A DNA stretch of 64,000 bases from positions 496,001 through 560,000 of the forward strand of contig JBANDB010000013.1 of the NCBI GenBank assembly GCA_037576215.1, read 5' to 3'. Positions 36,909-47,172 of this stretch are shown in pieces. The position numbers were made by a program, and so were the translations under genes. Below the pieces are notes generated by a model, which searched no databases, was not told where the DNA came from, and saw only the letters and a program-made list of their open reading frames with translations. Within the stretch, counting starts at the first letter, position 1; every line of letters begins with the position of its first letter. The DNA comes from Armillaria gallica (Eukaryota; Basidiomycota; Agaricomycetes; Agaricales; Physalacriaceae).

Positions 36909-39167
36909 ATGCAGGATCTCATGCAGAACCTTACCACCTCTCTCTCCAAACTCTCCACAAATGCCGAAGGTTCGGGATATGGGCCGGCCATGCCACCACC
37001 TCTACATCGCCTCGGCTGCGCTAATCAAAGCATCTCCTCATATCGATTATGCCCAAATGATGCGACACAGTCCTGTAGTGGCTGTTTTCTCGTTCGATAT
37101 TGTTCCAAGGAGTGTCAGACGGAACATTGGAAATCTCATAAACAAGGTACTTATTCATTATATATTCGTATGCGTGCGAGATAACTAAGTAATCCTTTCG
37201 CAGATTGTAAAAACCCTTTGAAGTTGAAGTCGTGGTCGCCCATGTGGGTTAAAGAGAGCAGGAAGCCGGCGTTTGTGACTGGTCCCAATGAGAAACATAT
37301 ACCGCAGAAAAAGTTTGGCATTCCAATGGGGTTGTAAGGGCGTCTCCTGTTCACCAGTGGTTCACAAAACTGATACCTAGGTCGTCAGGTGGGGGAACAT
37401 GATGTCCATTGATGTCATCAATGCAAAAAATAATGAAGGTGCAGATGGAATATGTGACAAAGATCTATCGCTTGCTTTCATAGGTATGTGTCGCACTTTA
37501 ACCGTTTCCTAAGAAATTACTCATTCTGTGCATTACTAGCTTCCGGGGATCTGCGTAACGTCGTCAGGACAGTCAACTCGCTGCCGGAAAACTACACTGG
37601 AACACTTAAAATCGTACTCAATGACAAAAATTGTAGGATTGTATGTCGCAATCTTGTTATTTTGACCATTCTTGGTATCGTCGAGGATGTGGTAAGTATT
37701 ATTATTACTTTGTGTATTCCCTCGGCGTTATCTGACCTCATACTTTACCTAGGAGGAAGCCGCTGAGCAAGCGCTTCACTTCTGGTACTCGGTTTTCCAA
37801 CCACTGTCTTATCGGTTCCTTGTCTTTCCACACTTTCCCGATGCCCCAACTCTTCAACACCTTGATGGTACCCCCGCTCGTCTGACGTCCTCCACCACAG
37901 TGCACACGAGATGGGACCCTAACACAGCCATGTTCCTCCTTTCTCTGCTCTCAGGAGATGAGATCGATCTCCCCCAGGCTAAGGATACGTGGAGCAGAAC
38001 GATGTACGCGCCGGAGAGAATCGATCATCGTGAGCGACATTATACGGATCTCCGGCCGTCCCATAGAGTGGCTTTCGACGCATGGCGTAGATCTGGACTG
38101 CTTCTTCCCTTTGGTGCGATGAAAGATCATATGTGTGTTCCGAATGCATGGCTTTTCTCTGACCAGGGAGATCTCCTGCTCAATGATAGCTCTAATCCGC
38201 TTGAAGGATGGGAGTAAGCAGTATCTTCTTTTCTCTTCGTGACTCTGATTAGTTCCCAGTTACACTGAAGTGGTCGAAGCAGGAAAGGCGCACGGTACTA
38301 CTGCCGACGATCTGATGGGCGGCATGTTCTTCTATGTGAAAGACCAGCTCGTCGAATTTTCCAAGCGACTTCGGAGATTCAAGATTCACATTTATTCTTA
38401 CGACAAAGATGCCAAAGACCTTCCAACAGTTCTAAGAAGCGACATATCTTCTCCCAAGACTTTCGATCGAATCGAAACTTCCAATATCACTGACAAGAAC
38501 TATGTTGGCTTGTCTATTCTCTCCCACTGGGGCCCCCTGTTAAACGGAGCTAATCCTCATGCCGCTATCATTGGCCTGTTCATGAATTGGACAACTTGGA
38601 AAAAAGCAGGTGAGGCCACGTCGTCCATGGCAACGATGCATCGCGCGATGAAGGAGATGGCATCGTGCAAATTCACAGTAAATACTCTCCCTCAATCCGC
38701 CCATACAAACAGTCGTGACTCTGTGATAGGACTTACGCCGTGTGTCTGGTCATTCTTTGCACAATGCCATGAATGGCCTGGATGCCTTCCACGATACCTC
38801 AATCGCATTCCAAGAATACCTGAATGAGGAGAAGGCTGATATGATTTCTAGAAAGGTAGGGCTCAAATGTCGAAGAATCAACAAGATTGTTCCACATGTA
38901 GGCTTTGTTCATTCACTGTCGTGCCTATTATCTCTAATACCCTACTTTATTAAGCGGTGTTTCGCCGAACTCGGGACATCACCAAGTTCACTGCCGTGTA
39001 TTGATACGCTCGATAAGTGGTATGCCATGGTGAGTCCACCTTACGTTCTTTATCACCTCCGAGTCGTTTGTTGAGTGCGATTACATGTTCAGGCTTGCCT
39101 GGGTAATTCGAGCTGCCTTGAGCGCTATGTTGAGTGGGTCAAGGTCCCGAGGGGGTCAACAATATAG
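36909..39167 (+). CDS. MYND zinc-finger protein with DUF4470
   Basis: The start chosen is ATG 36909, after a TATA-like element. A MYND-type finger (CPNDATQSCSGC, RYCSKECQTEHWKSHKQ, then DC after an intron) lies near residues 50-80; it usually binds Pro-rich partners. A DUF4470 segment follows (ASGDLRNVVRTVNSLPENY and IVLNDKNCRIVCRNLV; about 37540-37690), the combination common in Agaricomycete MYND proteins. The rest is a large helical region with RWDPNTAMFLLSLLSGDEI. Introns at 38216-38270, 38680-38730, 38900-38955 and 39030-39091 can be joined in phase to a TAG at 39165. It is convergent with the MFS gene. The function is unknown. Confidence 0.8.
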
Positions 39168-39225
39168 TGTCCTCAATTAGCAGATATACATTGGATGAGT
39201 TATGATCTTTGATTCCACTGAAGAA

Positions 39226-39598
39226 TACTGTACCATTTGAATCACTTCGAATGTCACACGTCACAAAGGGTGCATTCGTATTCGTAAAATGGCCATGTGT
39301 CACGCGTCTCAAGGGCCTCATTCGGCAAGGTATAGTGTCACAAACTCAAAAAGGTGCCAAATTCGACGAAAAACGGCTGAAATTTGAATTTTTTTCTTCG
39401 ATATGCCAGTTTTACCACATTTCTTGCCTATTGCTGGTTGTTCCATGACTAGAATATTCAAGTAAATTGTACTTTAATAGCAATATTATTCGGATTTTGT
39501 ACGAATGTCACTGTCACTGGCCCCGTATTCGATCATTCGGTAAGGTACAAATATGTCGCATGTCACAAGCCATTCGAAGTGATTCAAATGGTACAGTA
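39226..39598. mobile_element. Palindromic-ended MITE, TA-flanked (Tc1/mariner-like by target site)
   Basis: A perfect 28-bp inverted repeat occupies 39226-39253 and 39571-39598 (outer part TACTGTACCATTTGAATC). Taking the outer TA at each end as a target duplication leaves a 369-bp AT-rich, non-coding element starting CTGTACC. It lies between two convergent genes, 46 bp beyond the MFS stop codon, and could supply 3'-end sequence to either transcript. The superfamily is inferred from the TA alone. Confidence 0.7.
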
Positions 39599-39897
39599 AC
39601 ATATCGGGGATCAACGGAGTTGAAGGTAGTGGTATAAATTCTGTTCATCTACCTACTTGCGAAGTACTTCCCTGATCAACCTCATTCGCACCTTTCTCCC
39701 CATCCTTTTGCTCGACCATCTTTTCCCGAAACCCACCTTGGTACCCAAACCACGTCTTGCGCTCACAATGTGGTCCACGCACGAGAAGAATCAAAAGCGC
39801 AAGGCCTGTCCATCCGAGCGATAATCCAGCCCCCGCCCTCCATCCATATTCCAGAAACACGCGCGAACCGACGTCGGCGCCCATAACTTGTCCAAGG

Positions 39898-40060
39898 TAG
39901 ACCTGAAACGCGGTCCCTCGATCCAATGAGCAAGCGTCGATTGTAGAGGGACCTGTAAAACTGAGTTTAAATTTAGCACAAAGTCGTTTCAGACCTCGGG
40001 AGCCTTCGGGCTTTCCTTTTTAATTTAGTATCCATATATGGATTTGAGTGATCAAAACCG
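39898..40060 (+). repeat. Left TIR of the Mutator-like element
   Basis: 163 bp, identical by eye to the reverse complement of 41190-41352. Identity stops sharply at 40060/40061. Confidence 0.92.
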
Positions 40061-40112
40061 ATCTGAGGCAATTACTACGCGTCGCGTCGCGTCTTGACTT
40101 CATCTACCTGCT

Positions 40113-41202
40113 CTACTCTTCTCGTAAGCAGTCGTAAATCTTGAAATCGTCGAGATTATTGACACAGTGTCGAGCATACATGGTATTGGGGCGATTGGAC
40201 GTCATTAGGATGAGGGCATAGCCAGGATTTAGTAGGGATGATTCGATAAAATGAAGAACATGCGGAGGACAGGTTGCCGTTAAACCTTGCCATGGAATGC
40301 TGCTGGGGAGCTGCAATTTGAGATCTCCAAGACGACCCCAAGCTTTGCGAAATGCGTCCAAGCCATACCTGCCAGTTCCTGCAAACCAAGTGAAATGAAT
40401 TTCGTCGACGTGAATGCGACCTATGCGCTTGTGAAAGCCATGGTCTCGGACAAGCAGACCAAACCGTGAGAAATGCCCTTCAGAAGATTTGAACAGCTGC
40501 TCCACTGTAATGACAAAATGGCTAGCAGTTGTCATCTGCGAAGCACCCTTTTTGCCGTTATGTACGTTATCCTATACCCAATTGTTAGATGCGACCATAT
40601 CTAAATGGATATTCAAAGTGTACCCTCCACCATTCAATATTTCGAGGTGAATCATCATTTATAGCTACTGTCTTGATGCCGTATTTCGCATTGAAAATTT
40701 CAGTCTGATCTACTTATGAGAGCTATTGCAAATGGCGGGTCAGAAAACATACGTGAGTAACTTGCAGCCGTTTCAGTGGAGATACAGTTATAGAAATACG
40801 GTCCGGAATGCTGTTGATAAGAAGCAGCAAGGCGATGACCAGGGTCTTCCCAGATCCTGTGCCTGCGATGACAAGGGAATCCTGGCCTTCATAAGATGCA
40901 AGCGTGGCCTTCAGTTGATTTTCGCGTGGAACCTCTGCTCCACCAGTAGCGTAGTATGCCAAAAGGCAGAAGCGATACAGAACGACGCGTTTTTCGATGG
41001 GAAAAGGTAGAATGTAGCTAAGGGGAACACGGCCTTCATCAATCCAGGCTATCCTTTGCACCAATTCATCATGAGAGGCACTTCTAACCTCAGAGAAAGC
41101 ATCAGAGACAGTAGATACACCAGAGCTACAGGTTTGTATCAGTCCAAGTGACGAATGACGCGAGAGAGCATGAAAGAACAACGAAAAGACGGTTTTGATC
41201 AC
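40113..41202 (-). pseudogene. Captured fragment of a RecQ-like DEAD/H helicase gene
   Basis: Three exons in phase (41202-40753, 40704-40624, 40571-40113) with GT-AG introns of 48 and 52 nt. Visible motifs: the Q-like lead NQLKATLASYEGQD, Walker A VIAGTGSGKT (about 40840-40870), TVSPLKRLQVT (Ia), HVDEIHF (motif II, DExH type, about 40391-40411), and GLTATCPP (motif III). It corresponds to helicase domain 1 only; domain 2, RQC and HRDC are absent. No in-frame ATG occurs before the third exon and a TGA lies just upstream of 41202 inside the TIR. It is thus a truncated captive, not a full gene. Retained introns show capture at the DNA level. No stops interrupt the remaining frame. Confidence 0.8.
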
Positions 41203-41352
41203 TCAAATCCATATATGGATACTAAATTAAAAAGGAAAGCCCGAAGGCTCCCGAGGTCTGAAACGACTTTGTGCTAAATTTAAACTCAGTTTTACAGGTC
41301 CCTCTACAATCGACGCTTGCTCATTGGATCGAGGGACCGCGTTTCAGGTCTA
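41190..41352 (-). repeat. Right TIR of the Mutator-like element
   Basis: 163 bp, reverse complement of the left TIR. The helicase reading frame begins just inside it and overlaps its inner 13 bases. Confidence 0.92.
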
Positions 41353-42819
41353 TGTCCAAGGAAGACCTGGAGCAGATCAGATTATTAGAGTGAAAAGGCA
41401 GCACATAGTTCTTTTCTCACCGATATGACGAATACAGCATTCAACCGAGCCGTAGCTTCTTTAGAGATACTGACAAAGCGAATCAGCGTCATAGCGACGA
41501 ACCCAAGGCGGAAATCGTCTACCTGAATATCGATATCTGAAGAGAGATTTGCAGCATCTGGCGGAATATGTCTATTCCCAGCACTGCCAGAATAATCTTT
41601 CAACAAATTAAGAAAACTGCTTGCCACAGGAACTGTGATGATACTGACGGGAGCGATGTTGATACCTGCCGCGCCTACCAAGAGGCCTTGGAAGCACGCA
41701 GTGAAAATCGTGGCAAGCACTGAGCTATGCCACGGAAGTAGCTTGTCGAGGACTCGACCCGCTGGATAATACATTCATGAGACGCGTTATTCCAAGTCCA
41801 AGTCTTGTTGAATCTCACCAAGTGGTGTCATGCACACGCCAAAGATTCCAATTAGTCCAAAAAGCCCGATCACCAGCCTAAGGATGGATGATTAGGTAAA
41901 TGAACATCCATCAAACCAGAAGCACATACGTAGAATAGTGATACGGTTCTCCGCCCAGTAAAAAAGTCAGCGTAACCCAAAAGTTCATCAGGCACGCAGA
42001 TGAGAGGAAGTTTACCAAGTATGCCTGTTCCCAACCATAAATGCGAGATATATTTCCCATTAAAGAAACGCACCTGAATCAGCAGCGGTTCTGTTACCGC
42101 AAACACCACCATGGACCTTATGAGCTCCCAATAGCCTAGATCCTGATTTTTCACGGGATAATCTGGGATCAGCGCATAGCATGCAACCAACACGACCCCC
42201 TGCATGCCTACTGCAAAGTAATACACCACCCGCCAGTCTGCAAACTGAGCTATCAATCCTGCAAAGACCCGCGCAATGAGGATTCCTAGGATCAGACCGG
42301 AGACGACGATAGATAGCGCAAAGGCTCGTTTGGAGGGCGGTGCCAAGTCTACTGCGAGGGATACAAGGACTTGAGGTATGTCATTGATTAGGCCGGCGAA
42401 GAAGGAGAGAACAAGGAACGCGTTCCAGTTGGGTACGAGAGCAAGGCAGAGTGTGAGGGAGAAGGAACAGAGGATGAGGGTGAGGATTAGCTGGCGACGT
42501 CGGAGAAGGTCTCCCAGAGGTCCGAAGAAAAAGAGTCCTACGGCATATCTGGCATGGATGAGGGAGGTGCCTATGATATAAGGAATAACACTCGAACCCG
42601 GCCTGTATAATAGTGGCGGCTCTGAATGCAGATGAGTAAGTAGCGTTCTGAAGTGGGAAAATGACCTACTTGGAGGATTCAAGATACGACACCTCGAAAA
42701 ACTCGGAGATTTGAACTAGAAAAAACATCGTTGACTGCTCGAGACATTGTAGTTACTCTAACTCACTTAACAACGGCTGACAATAGTACAAATTTGCTAC
42801 GGCTATAGACAGGTCACAG

Positions 42820-43445
42820 TAGGGATGGTCACCGTACCGTAACGGATACGGCCGTAGAAGTGGCGGTCATCTACGGCCACGGTTGTTCCCGTAGTAACCG
42901 TACCGTCGATGCCCAGTCAGCTCTTGCAACGGCATCGACGGTTACATTTACGGTCGTCACGGCCGTACATACGGCCGTGCGCAGAGCTGACGAAAAAAAC
43001 ACATACGTGCCAGTACATGTGTACTTAAAGTGAGTGATACACCATCTTCCCATATCCTTGACATTTACCTACGTTATTGATGATCTGTGAAAGCAGAATA
43101 TCAATAGAATACATTTTTTAAGCAGTGATGACTCACGAAATCAGCTGAATTGACAATGTACGGCTGCCAAAACTCGGTCACCAGCATTTTCGTGAGTTCT
43201 TCAGTAGTTAATCAAACCCCCCAGTGCGCTATTTCACCTCCTGCACCCAGACAAAGAGGCATTACCATTACTATCCGTGAACGGCCGTATACGGTTAGAA
43301 CTACCCGTAGAATACGGTCCGTGAAGGCCAATCGCCGCACCGTATCCGTACCGTAGGGTCGCAGATTGCAAGGCTCACGGGAAGGTGACCGTATCCGTAG
43401 GTACCGTCCCTATACACCGTACTACGGACACGGTGACCATCCCTA
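42820..43445. mobile_element. hAT-like MITE in intron 1 of the MFS gene
   Basis: It is flanked by a perfect 8-bp duplication GGTCACAG (42812-42819 and 43446-43453), the length typical of hAT. Both ends read TAGGGATGGTCACCGT inward, followed by looser inverted similarity. Subterminal regions are packed with CCGTA/TACGG and CGGCCGT words on both strands, the usual layout of hAT transposase binding repeats. It is 626 bp with no coding capacity. It lies between MFS donor GTAAGTCC (about 43495) and the acceptor at about 42805, so splicing could remove it. Confidence 0.85.
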
Positions 43446-43658
43446 GGTCACAGAAATGAGCCTGGACTTGAACAGAGGTTGACGACGGACTTACTAAAAG
43501 TGCAGGCAAATGCGAGGAGGATATTGAGTCCTAAGCCAAATTGGCAAGGCCTTTCTGGATCGTAGCGGAGTTTTGGGGGGATAGGAATGAGGTTAAAATC
43601 CCGTGTGGGGCTCGGACAGCTCATCCTGACTTTGGGATGCGAAAGGACATCAGGCTGG

Positions 43659-43666
43659 TATTTATA
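43659..43666 (-). promoter_or_regulatory. TATA box of the MFS gene
   Basis: TATAAATA on the minus strand, 35-42 bp upstream of ATG 43624. Confidence 0.55.
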
Positions 43667-44317
43667 CGGCCGAGGTCGCGAAGTCTGCAACTCAATTCTT
43701 TACGAATAGGTATCCGCGAACCATGCAGTACGTATTCACTAAACGTGTTTGATATCTTTCAACTCGGAGTTTGAGTATAATTGGCTGTTACAAGTCAAAA
43801 CGTCGAGAGACCATACTATTAAGGGATAGAAATTAATATTCGAACTCCTCAATGGCACGACAGTCAGTCGCCGTCTGGGTTCTCGTAGTGATCTATTTGC
43901 GTGTTGCTTATTCCCGCGGGAATTTCGCAGTAATAAACTGGGATATTTCGTAGTTAGTCCCCATGTCGCGTTTGTCACAGATGTAGACCAATTTGCCACT
44001 CATTTCGTTAAACAGGACTACTAGCGCTTCCAACTAGTACCGGGATGAACAGAAGAGGTGCCAGAGTAGTATTTACTAGTACTTGCAAGATCAGTTTCAA
44101 GTTCAATGGCTTTCAGTGTTCCTGCTAAAAGTTGAGCTGAGGTTGAACTCGTCCCATATCAGCGCTTCAGCGGCCACCGACGCAGTATAGGCGGGCAGTC
44201 AAATTTTAAAAAGAAGGGAGACAAGAGCCCTCATTGAATTTTGAAAGATCGTGGTGATGTAGGAAGAGAGGAGATCTCGGTCGACCGGACCGACACGCCT
44301 GTCTACTTTCAACTACC
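43667..44317. other. Divergent intergenic region between the MFS and F-box-like genes
   Basis: No gene seen. It must hold the promoters of both neighbours. Confidence 0.4.
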
Positions 44318-45055
44318 ATGTCTTCACTGGTTCCCATTTTACCCGTTGAAATCATCGAGCTCATCTTAGCGATGCTGTGGAGCAGTTCCGACTTACACGT
44401 CAAGGAACGCTTCTTGTTCATGAAATCATCCCTTTATGTGTGTCAGACATGGCGCCTCACGTTCCTGAGGATCTCGCTTACAGACGTTCACATCCTATCA
44501 ATTCCATACTTGGATTACATCCTTCTCCTCTCATTCAGGGAGCCCACCACCGACCTTGCAGTTTATCTCATCAGCCACTGTCGGTCCATCACCATGCACC
44601 CGAGATATATTGGGGGAAACCTTTTCAAAAGCCTTCCTCATGTCAGGCGAGTAACACTTCTATATCACAGCGAGTACATGTGGGCCCCTTTCTACCCCAC
44701 CTGGTGTTTTAACCTCGTCTTCCCCCAAAACGTCGAGCAGCTCGACATGCTCTTCTCATTCGATCAAGAACCATGCCATCAATTCTACTCGAAGAATCAT
44801 TATTACCGGCCAGAGTTTTACTCGCCAAACTCCCCCAATCGATTCAATGGTCATCGGGACTACGAGTCCAGGTTCAACATGCCCCACATTCGTCATCTGG
44901 CCATATACGGCGCCAACCCTGCAATGGTCATACTTACTATCGAGCTCTTTCCTGCCCTGAAGACTTTGCAAACAGATATTGATTCGTCTGTAATTAAGGC
45001 AGGATTTGATGCTGCGAATGTCCGGCCAACGGAAGGCCACATATACGAAATTTGA
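44318..45055 (+). CDS. F-box-like Agaricomycete protein
   Basis: A single-exon ORF of 245 residues, ATG 44318 to TGA 45053. The N-terminus VPILPVEIIELILAML fits an F-box (LP-x-E-hydrophobic pattern). The remainder has alternating hydrophobic and charged stretches such as MPHIRHLAIYGANPAMVI and FPALKTLQTDIDSS, resembling degenerate leucine-rich repeats. It could be the adaptor of an SCF E3 ligase. It is not close in sequence to the tandem F-box genes at 24980-29248. An F-box relic lies about 300 bp downstream. Confidence 0.65.
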   Translation: MSSLVPILPVEIIELILAMLWSSSDLHVKERFLFMKSSLYVCQTWRLTFLRISLTDVHILSIPYLDYILLLSFREPTTDLAVYLISHCRSITMHPRYIGGNLFKSLPHVRRVTLLYHSEYMWAPFYPTWCFNLVFPQNVEQLDMLFSFDQEPCHQFYSKNHYYRPEFYSPNSPNRFNGHRDYESRFNMPHIRHLAIYGANPAMVILTIELFPALKTLQTDIDSSVIKAGFDAANVRPTEGHIYEI

Positions 45056-45560
45056 GATTGGACGCTTAGCAACCTGTGATACCGAAGTTGATCATCGAAC
45101 ATCGTCGCTACTTACTGGGTTTGTTTCATTATTTCCTGTCTTATCAATATGAAACTTGGACATCCTTACTTGCGTTTCTGTTCAGGAGCCATGACGATTA
45201 AAAACCAAATTTGTTCCTTCGATGTAGATACATTCACGCCGCTCGAGAACTGCATTGGATGCAATTATTATGACCTTGAAAAAAGTGTTGAATCAAAGGC
45301 GGAGCGAATCAGACGACGAGAGCTGAAAGTACACCAGATATCGTTTGTACTTCTTTAGCTTTGCCAACTCCCATTTTTCCTAATGAAGTGGTCGAGTTTA
45401 TCCTAACGACATTCAAGTGGAATAGCATCGGCATTTAGGAGTGACTCTTGTTTCTATCGTTCTGACATCAATTAGCGAGTACAACAATATTCATACAAGC
45501 ACTAAGCATAAAACTGTGAGTAAAACTAGGCGGTGGTAGATAGCAATGGAAAGTACTGCA
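45056..45560. other. Gap with an F-box relic
   Basis: Apart from the relic at 45370-45438, no gene is visible. Confidence 0.35.
45370..45438 (+). pseudogene. Relic of an F-box start
   Basis: The reading PIFPNEVVEFILTTFKW aligns with PILPVEIIELILAMLW of the gene at 44318 and then runs into a stop at 45436. Probably a decayed second copy. Confidence 0.4.
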
Positions 45561-47110
45561 TCAATCTCCTCTTGCTGTAGCCTCGCCTGTGGCCGAAATA
45601 GTTGGATGATCTTCGAGATATCGTCGTTTCATTTCCTCAGTGCGGCTGATACCTGGATAATAGTTCATTCCATCATACATGTACTCTGGAAAGGGTTTGA
45701 TTCCCTCTAGAAACAATCAGTCGTCGTAGGATGCATTCAAAGCCATTTACCTTCTGCATCACGAAAGATTTGCAGCTGACTGGGGGTCAGCGCGCGCTCC
45801 TGTTCCTTCAAGAGTTCAATGTCAACCTGCGACTGCCTGTCACTGTCAGAGGATCCATAATCGCTTGACTGTAGGCCATCGTCGTTGCGGTCAGCATTAC
45901 TATCACGAAGGGACTCAGTATTCTCATCATGACTGTCTGCCTCGCCTCTACGTCTTTGTCTCGGTGGCGGTTGACCAGAGGGGCTTGCGGATCTATCACT
46001 CTCCTGCTTTCTCTTCGGCTCATGGGTTGGCCACATCGTCTTGGCAATAGATGTGATAGCCCACGCGAATCGGGCAAACAGCGCATACCCCTCAATGCGG
46101 GGAGGTAACGTCATAGTACGCAGGTGGTAAGGCTCTGCCAACCCAATTCCCCAGGGAGTGAAAAAGAACGCTACGAACTTGCCGCAGAACGGGACGATGA
46201 CGAACGAAGGTCGATTCATGCAATCATGGAGGCCCGATTCCAGAGTAACTAGTTGGCGAACATCATCAATGAGGCGAGCCTTGCCGAATGTGAAAGGTAA
46301 ACGAAAGGTATAATATTTGTAGAATTGATGATCGTTGTACTATACACTGGATTAGAAAATGTATAAGAGGAGGAAGAGGCAATAACGGACCCATGGTGCA
46401 CATGCCTGCGGAATTAGGTGCACGGCTCGAAGCTCTCGATCGAAACCCGTGAGCGCACAAAACTTATCGATGTATATAAGATGATTACCGATTTTGTTGA
46501 ACGAAGACTCCATAATTGCGTCGTTTCGGCCTATGTTGAGCGTCTTGACTTTATCTATTGCCAACCATCGCTCTGGGACGTCTTCCCGGGGGAGCGGCTC
46601 CCAATCGGAGAAATCGGTACATATTGTGTAGTCGGTGGCATCGTCCAGGAAGAACCAGTATTCTATACCAGTAAGAAGATCATTTACGCTTGTGGAGATC
46701 TTCCCCGAGGGGACCGGAGTGGAAGACAAAAACCCCTTGCCACCAGCAAGGACAAGGCACGCGTCGAGGACGAACCAATGAGGGATGCCTAGGTGCTCTA
46801 CGCCATCCTCGACGACTTTCTGGCGGCGGCCTAGCACCAAAAACGCACCAAGTCTTGAATGGAAGACGGCTATTGGTTGGACACGGTCATTTCGAGGGGG
46901 GAAAGGTGATCGTGGTCGGGATGAATTAGCCAGAATGGATGATTGGGCCGTATAGTTGGATGAGGGTCGATTTCGAAAGTGTCCACGACCTGGCCATATA
47001 TCCCTTTAAGCGAATATCCTGAAACAGTATCGATATATCCAAAAAGGTATCTGATGAGTCAGCATTTCTGCTCGTCGACCAACACGGTGACGGCCAGTGC
47101 ATCTGAAAAA
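45561..47110 (-). pseudogene. HNH_2-domain protein, broken by a stop and a frameshift
   Basis: Segments in order on the minus strand are DALAVTVLVDEQKC, RYLFGYIDTVSGYS, HPFWLIHPDHDHLSPLE, then VFHSRLGAFLVLGRRQKVVE. The HNH_2-like CALTGFDRELRAVHLIPQA follows at about 46405-46465, then a C-terminal half with PSFVIVPFCGKF and an acidic Ser-rich tail to TGA at 45561. This layout matches a widespread Agaricomycete family with an HNH_2 nuclease-like fold. An in-frame TGA is at 47059-47061. The frame changes between HLSPLEMTV and VFHSRLG (about 46865-46905, beside a run of six C). No credible 5' end remains before the CBP80 gene. Confidence 0.65.
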
Positions 47111-47172
47111 TACTTGAATTGAGCTCAATAGGCTTGCCAGGACAATAGTCTCGTCAATTATTATACGTGACG

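Larger units (their letters stand above)
39898..41352. mobile_element. Mutator-like (Pack-MULE-type) element carrying a helicase gene fragment
   Basis: It has perfect 163-bp terminal inverted repeats (39898-40060 and 41190-41352), outer end TAGACCTGAAACGCGG. It is flanked by a perfect 9-bp duplication TGTCCAAGG (39889-39897 and 41353-41361). Long TIRs with a 9-bp target duplication are the marks of the Mutator superfamily. No transposase is inside; the 1.13-kb interior holds a fragment of a RecQ-like helicase gene on the minus strand, with introns. It sits in the last exon of an MFS gene. Identity of TIRs and duplications indicates a very young insertion. Confidence 0.88.
39645..43624 (-). 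pseudogene. MFS transporter gene, disrupted by transposon insertions
   Basis: Start ATG 43624, 35 bp after a TATA box. Exons encode a typical fungal MFS carrier: LRYDPERPCQFGLGLNILLAF; ANLYYCQPLL; AVGLFFFGPLGDLLRRR, the loop 2-3 motif (GDLLRRR); IARVFAGLIAQFADWR; GLLVGAAGINIAPVS; ATARLNAVFVIS; and a last exon GQVMGADVGSRVFLEYGWR to a stop at 39645. About 12 membrane spans are expected; the substrate is unknown. A 1455-bp Mutator-like element interrupts the last exon after codons VFLG. With the element and one 9-bp repeat set aside, the frame is continuous and no other lesion was found, so loss of the gene looks very recent. Intron 1 contains a hAT-like MITE. Confidence 0.85.
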
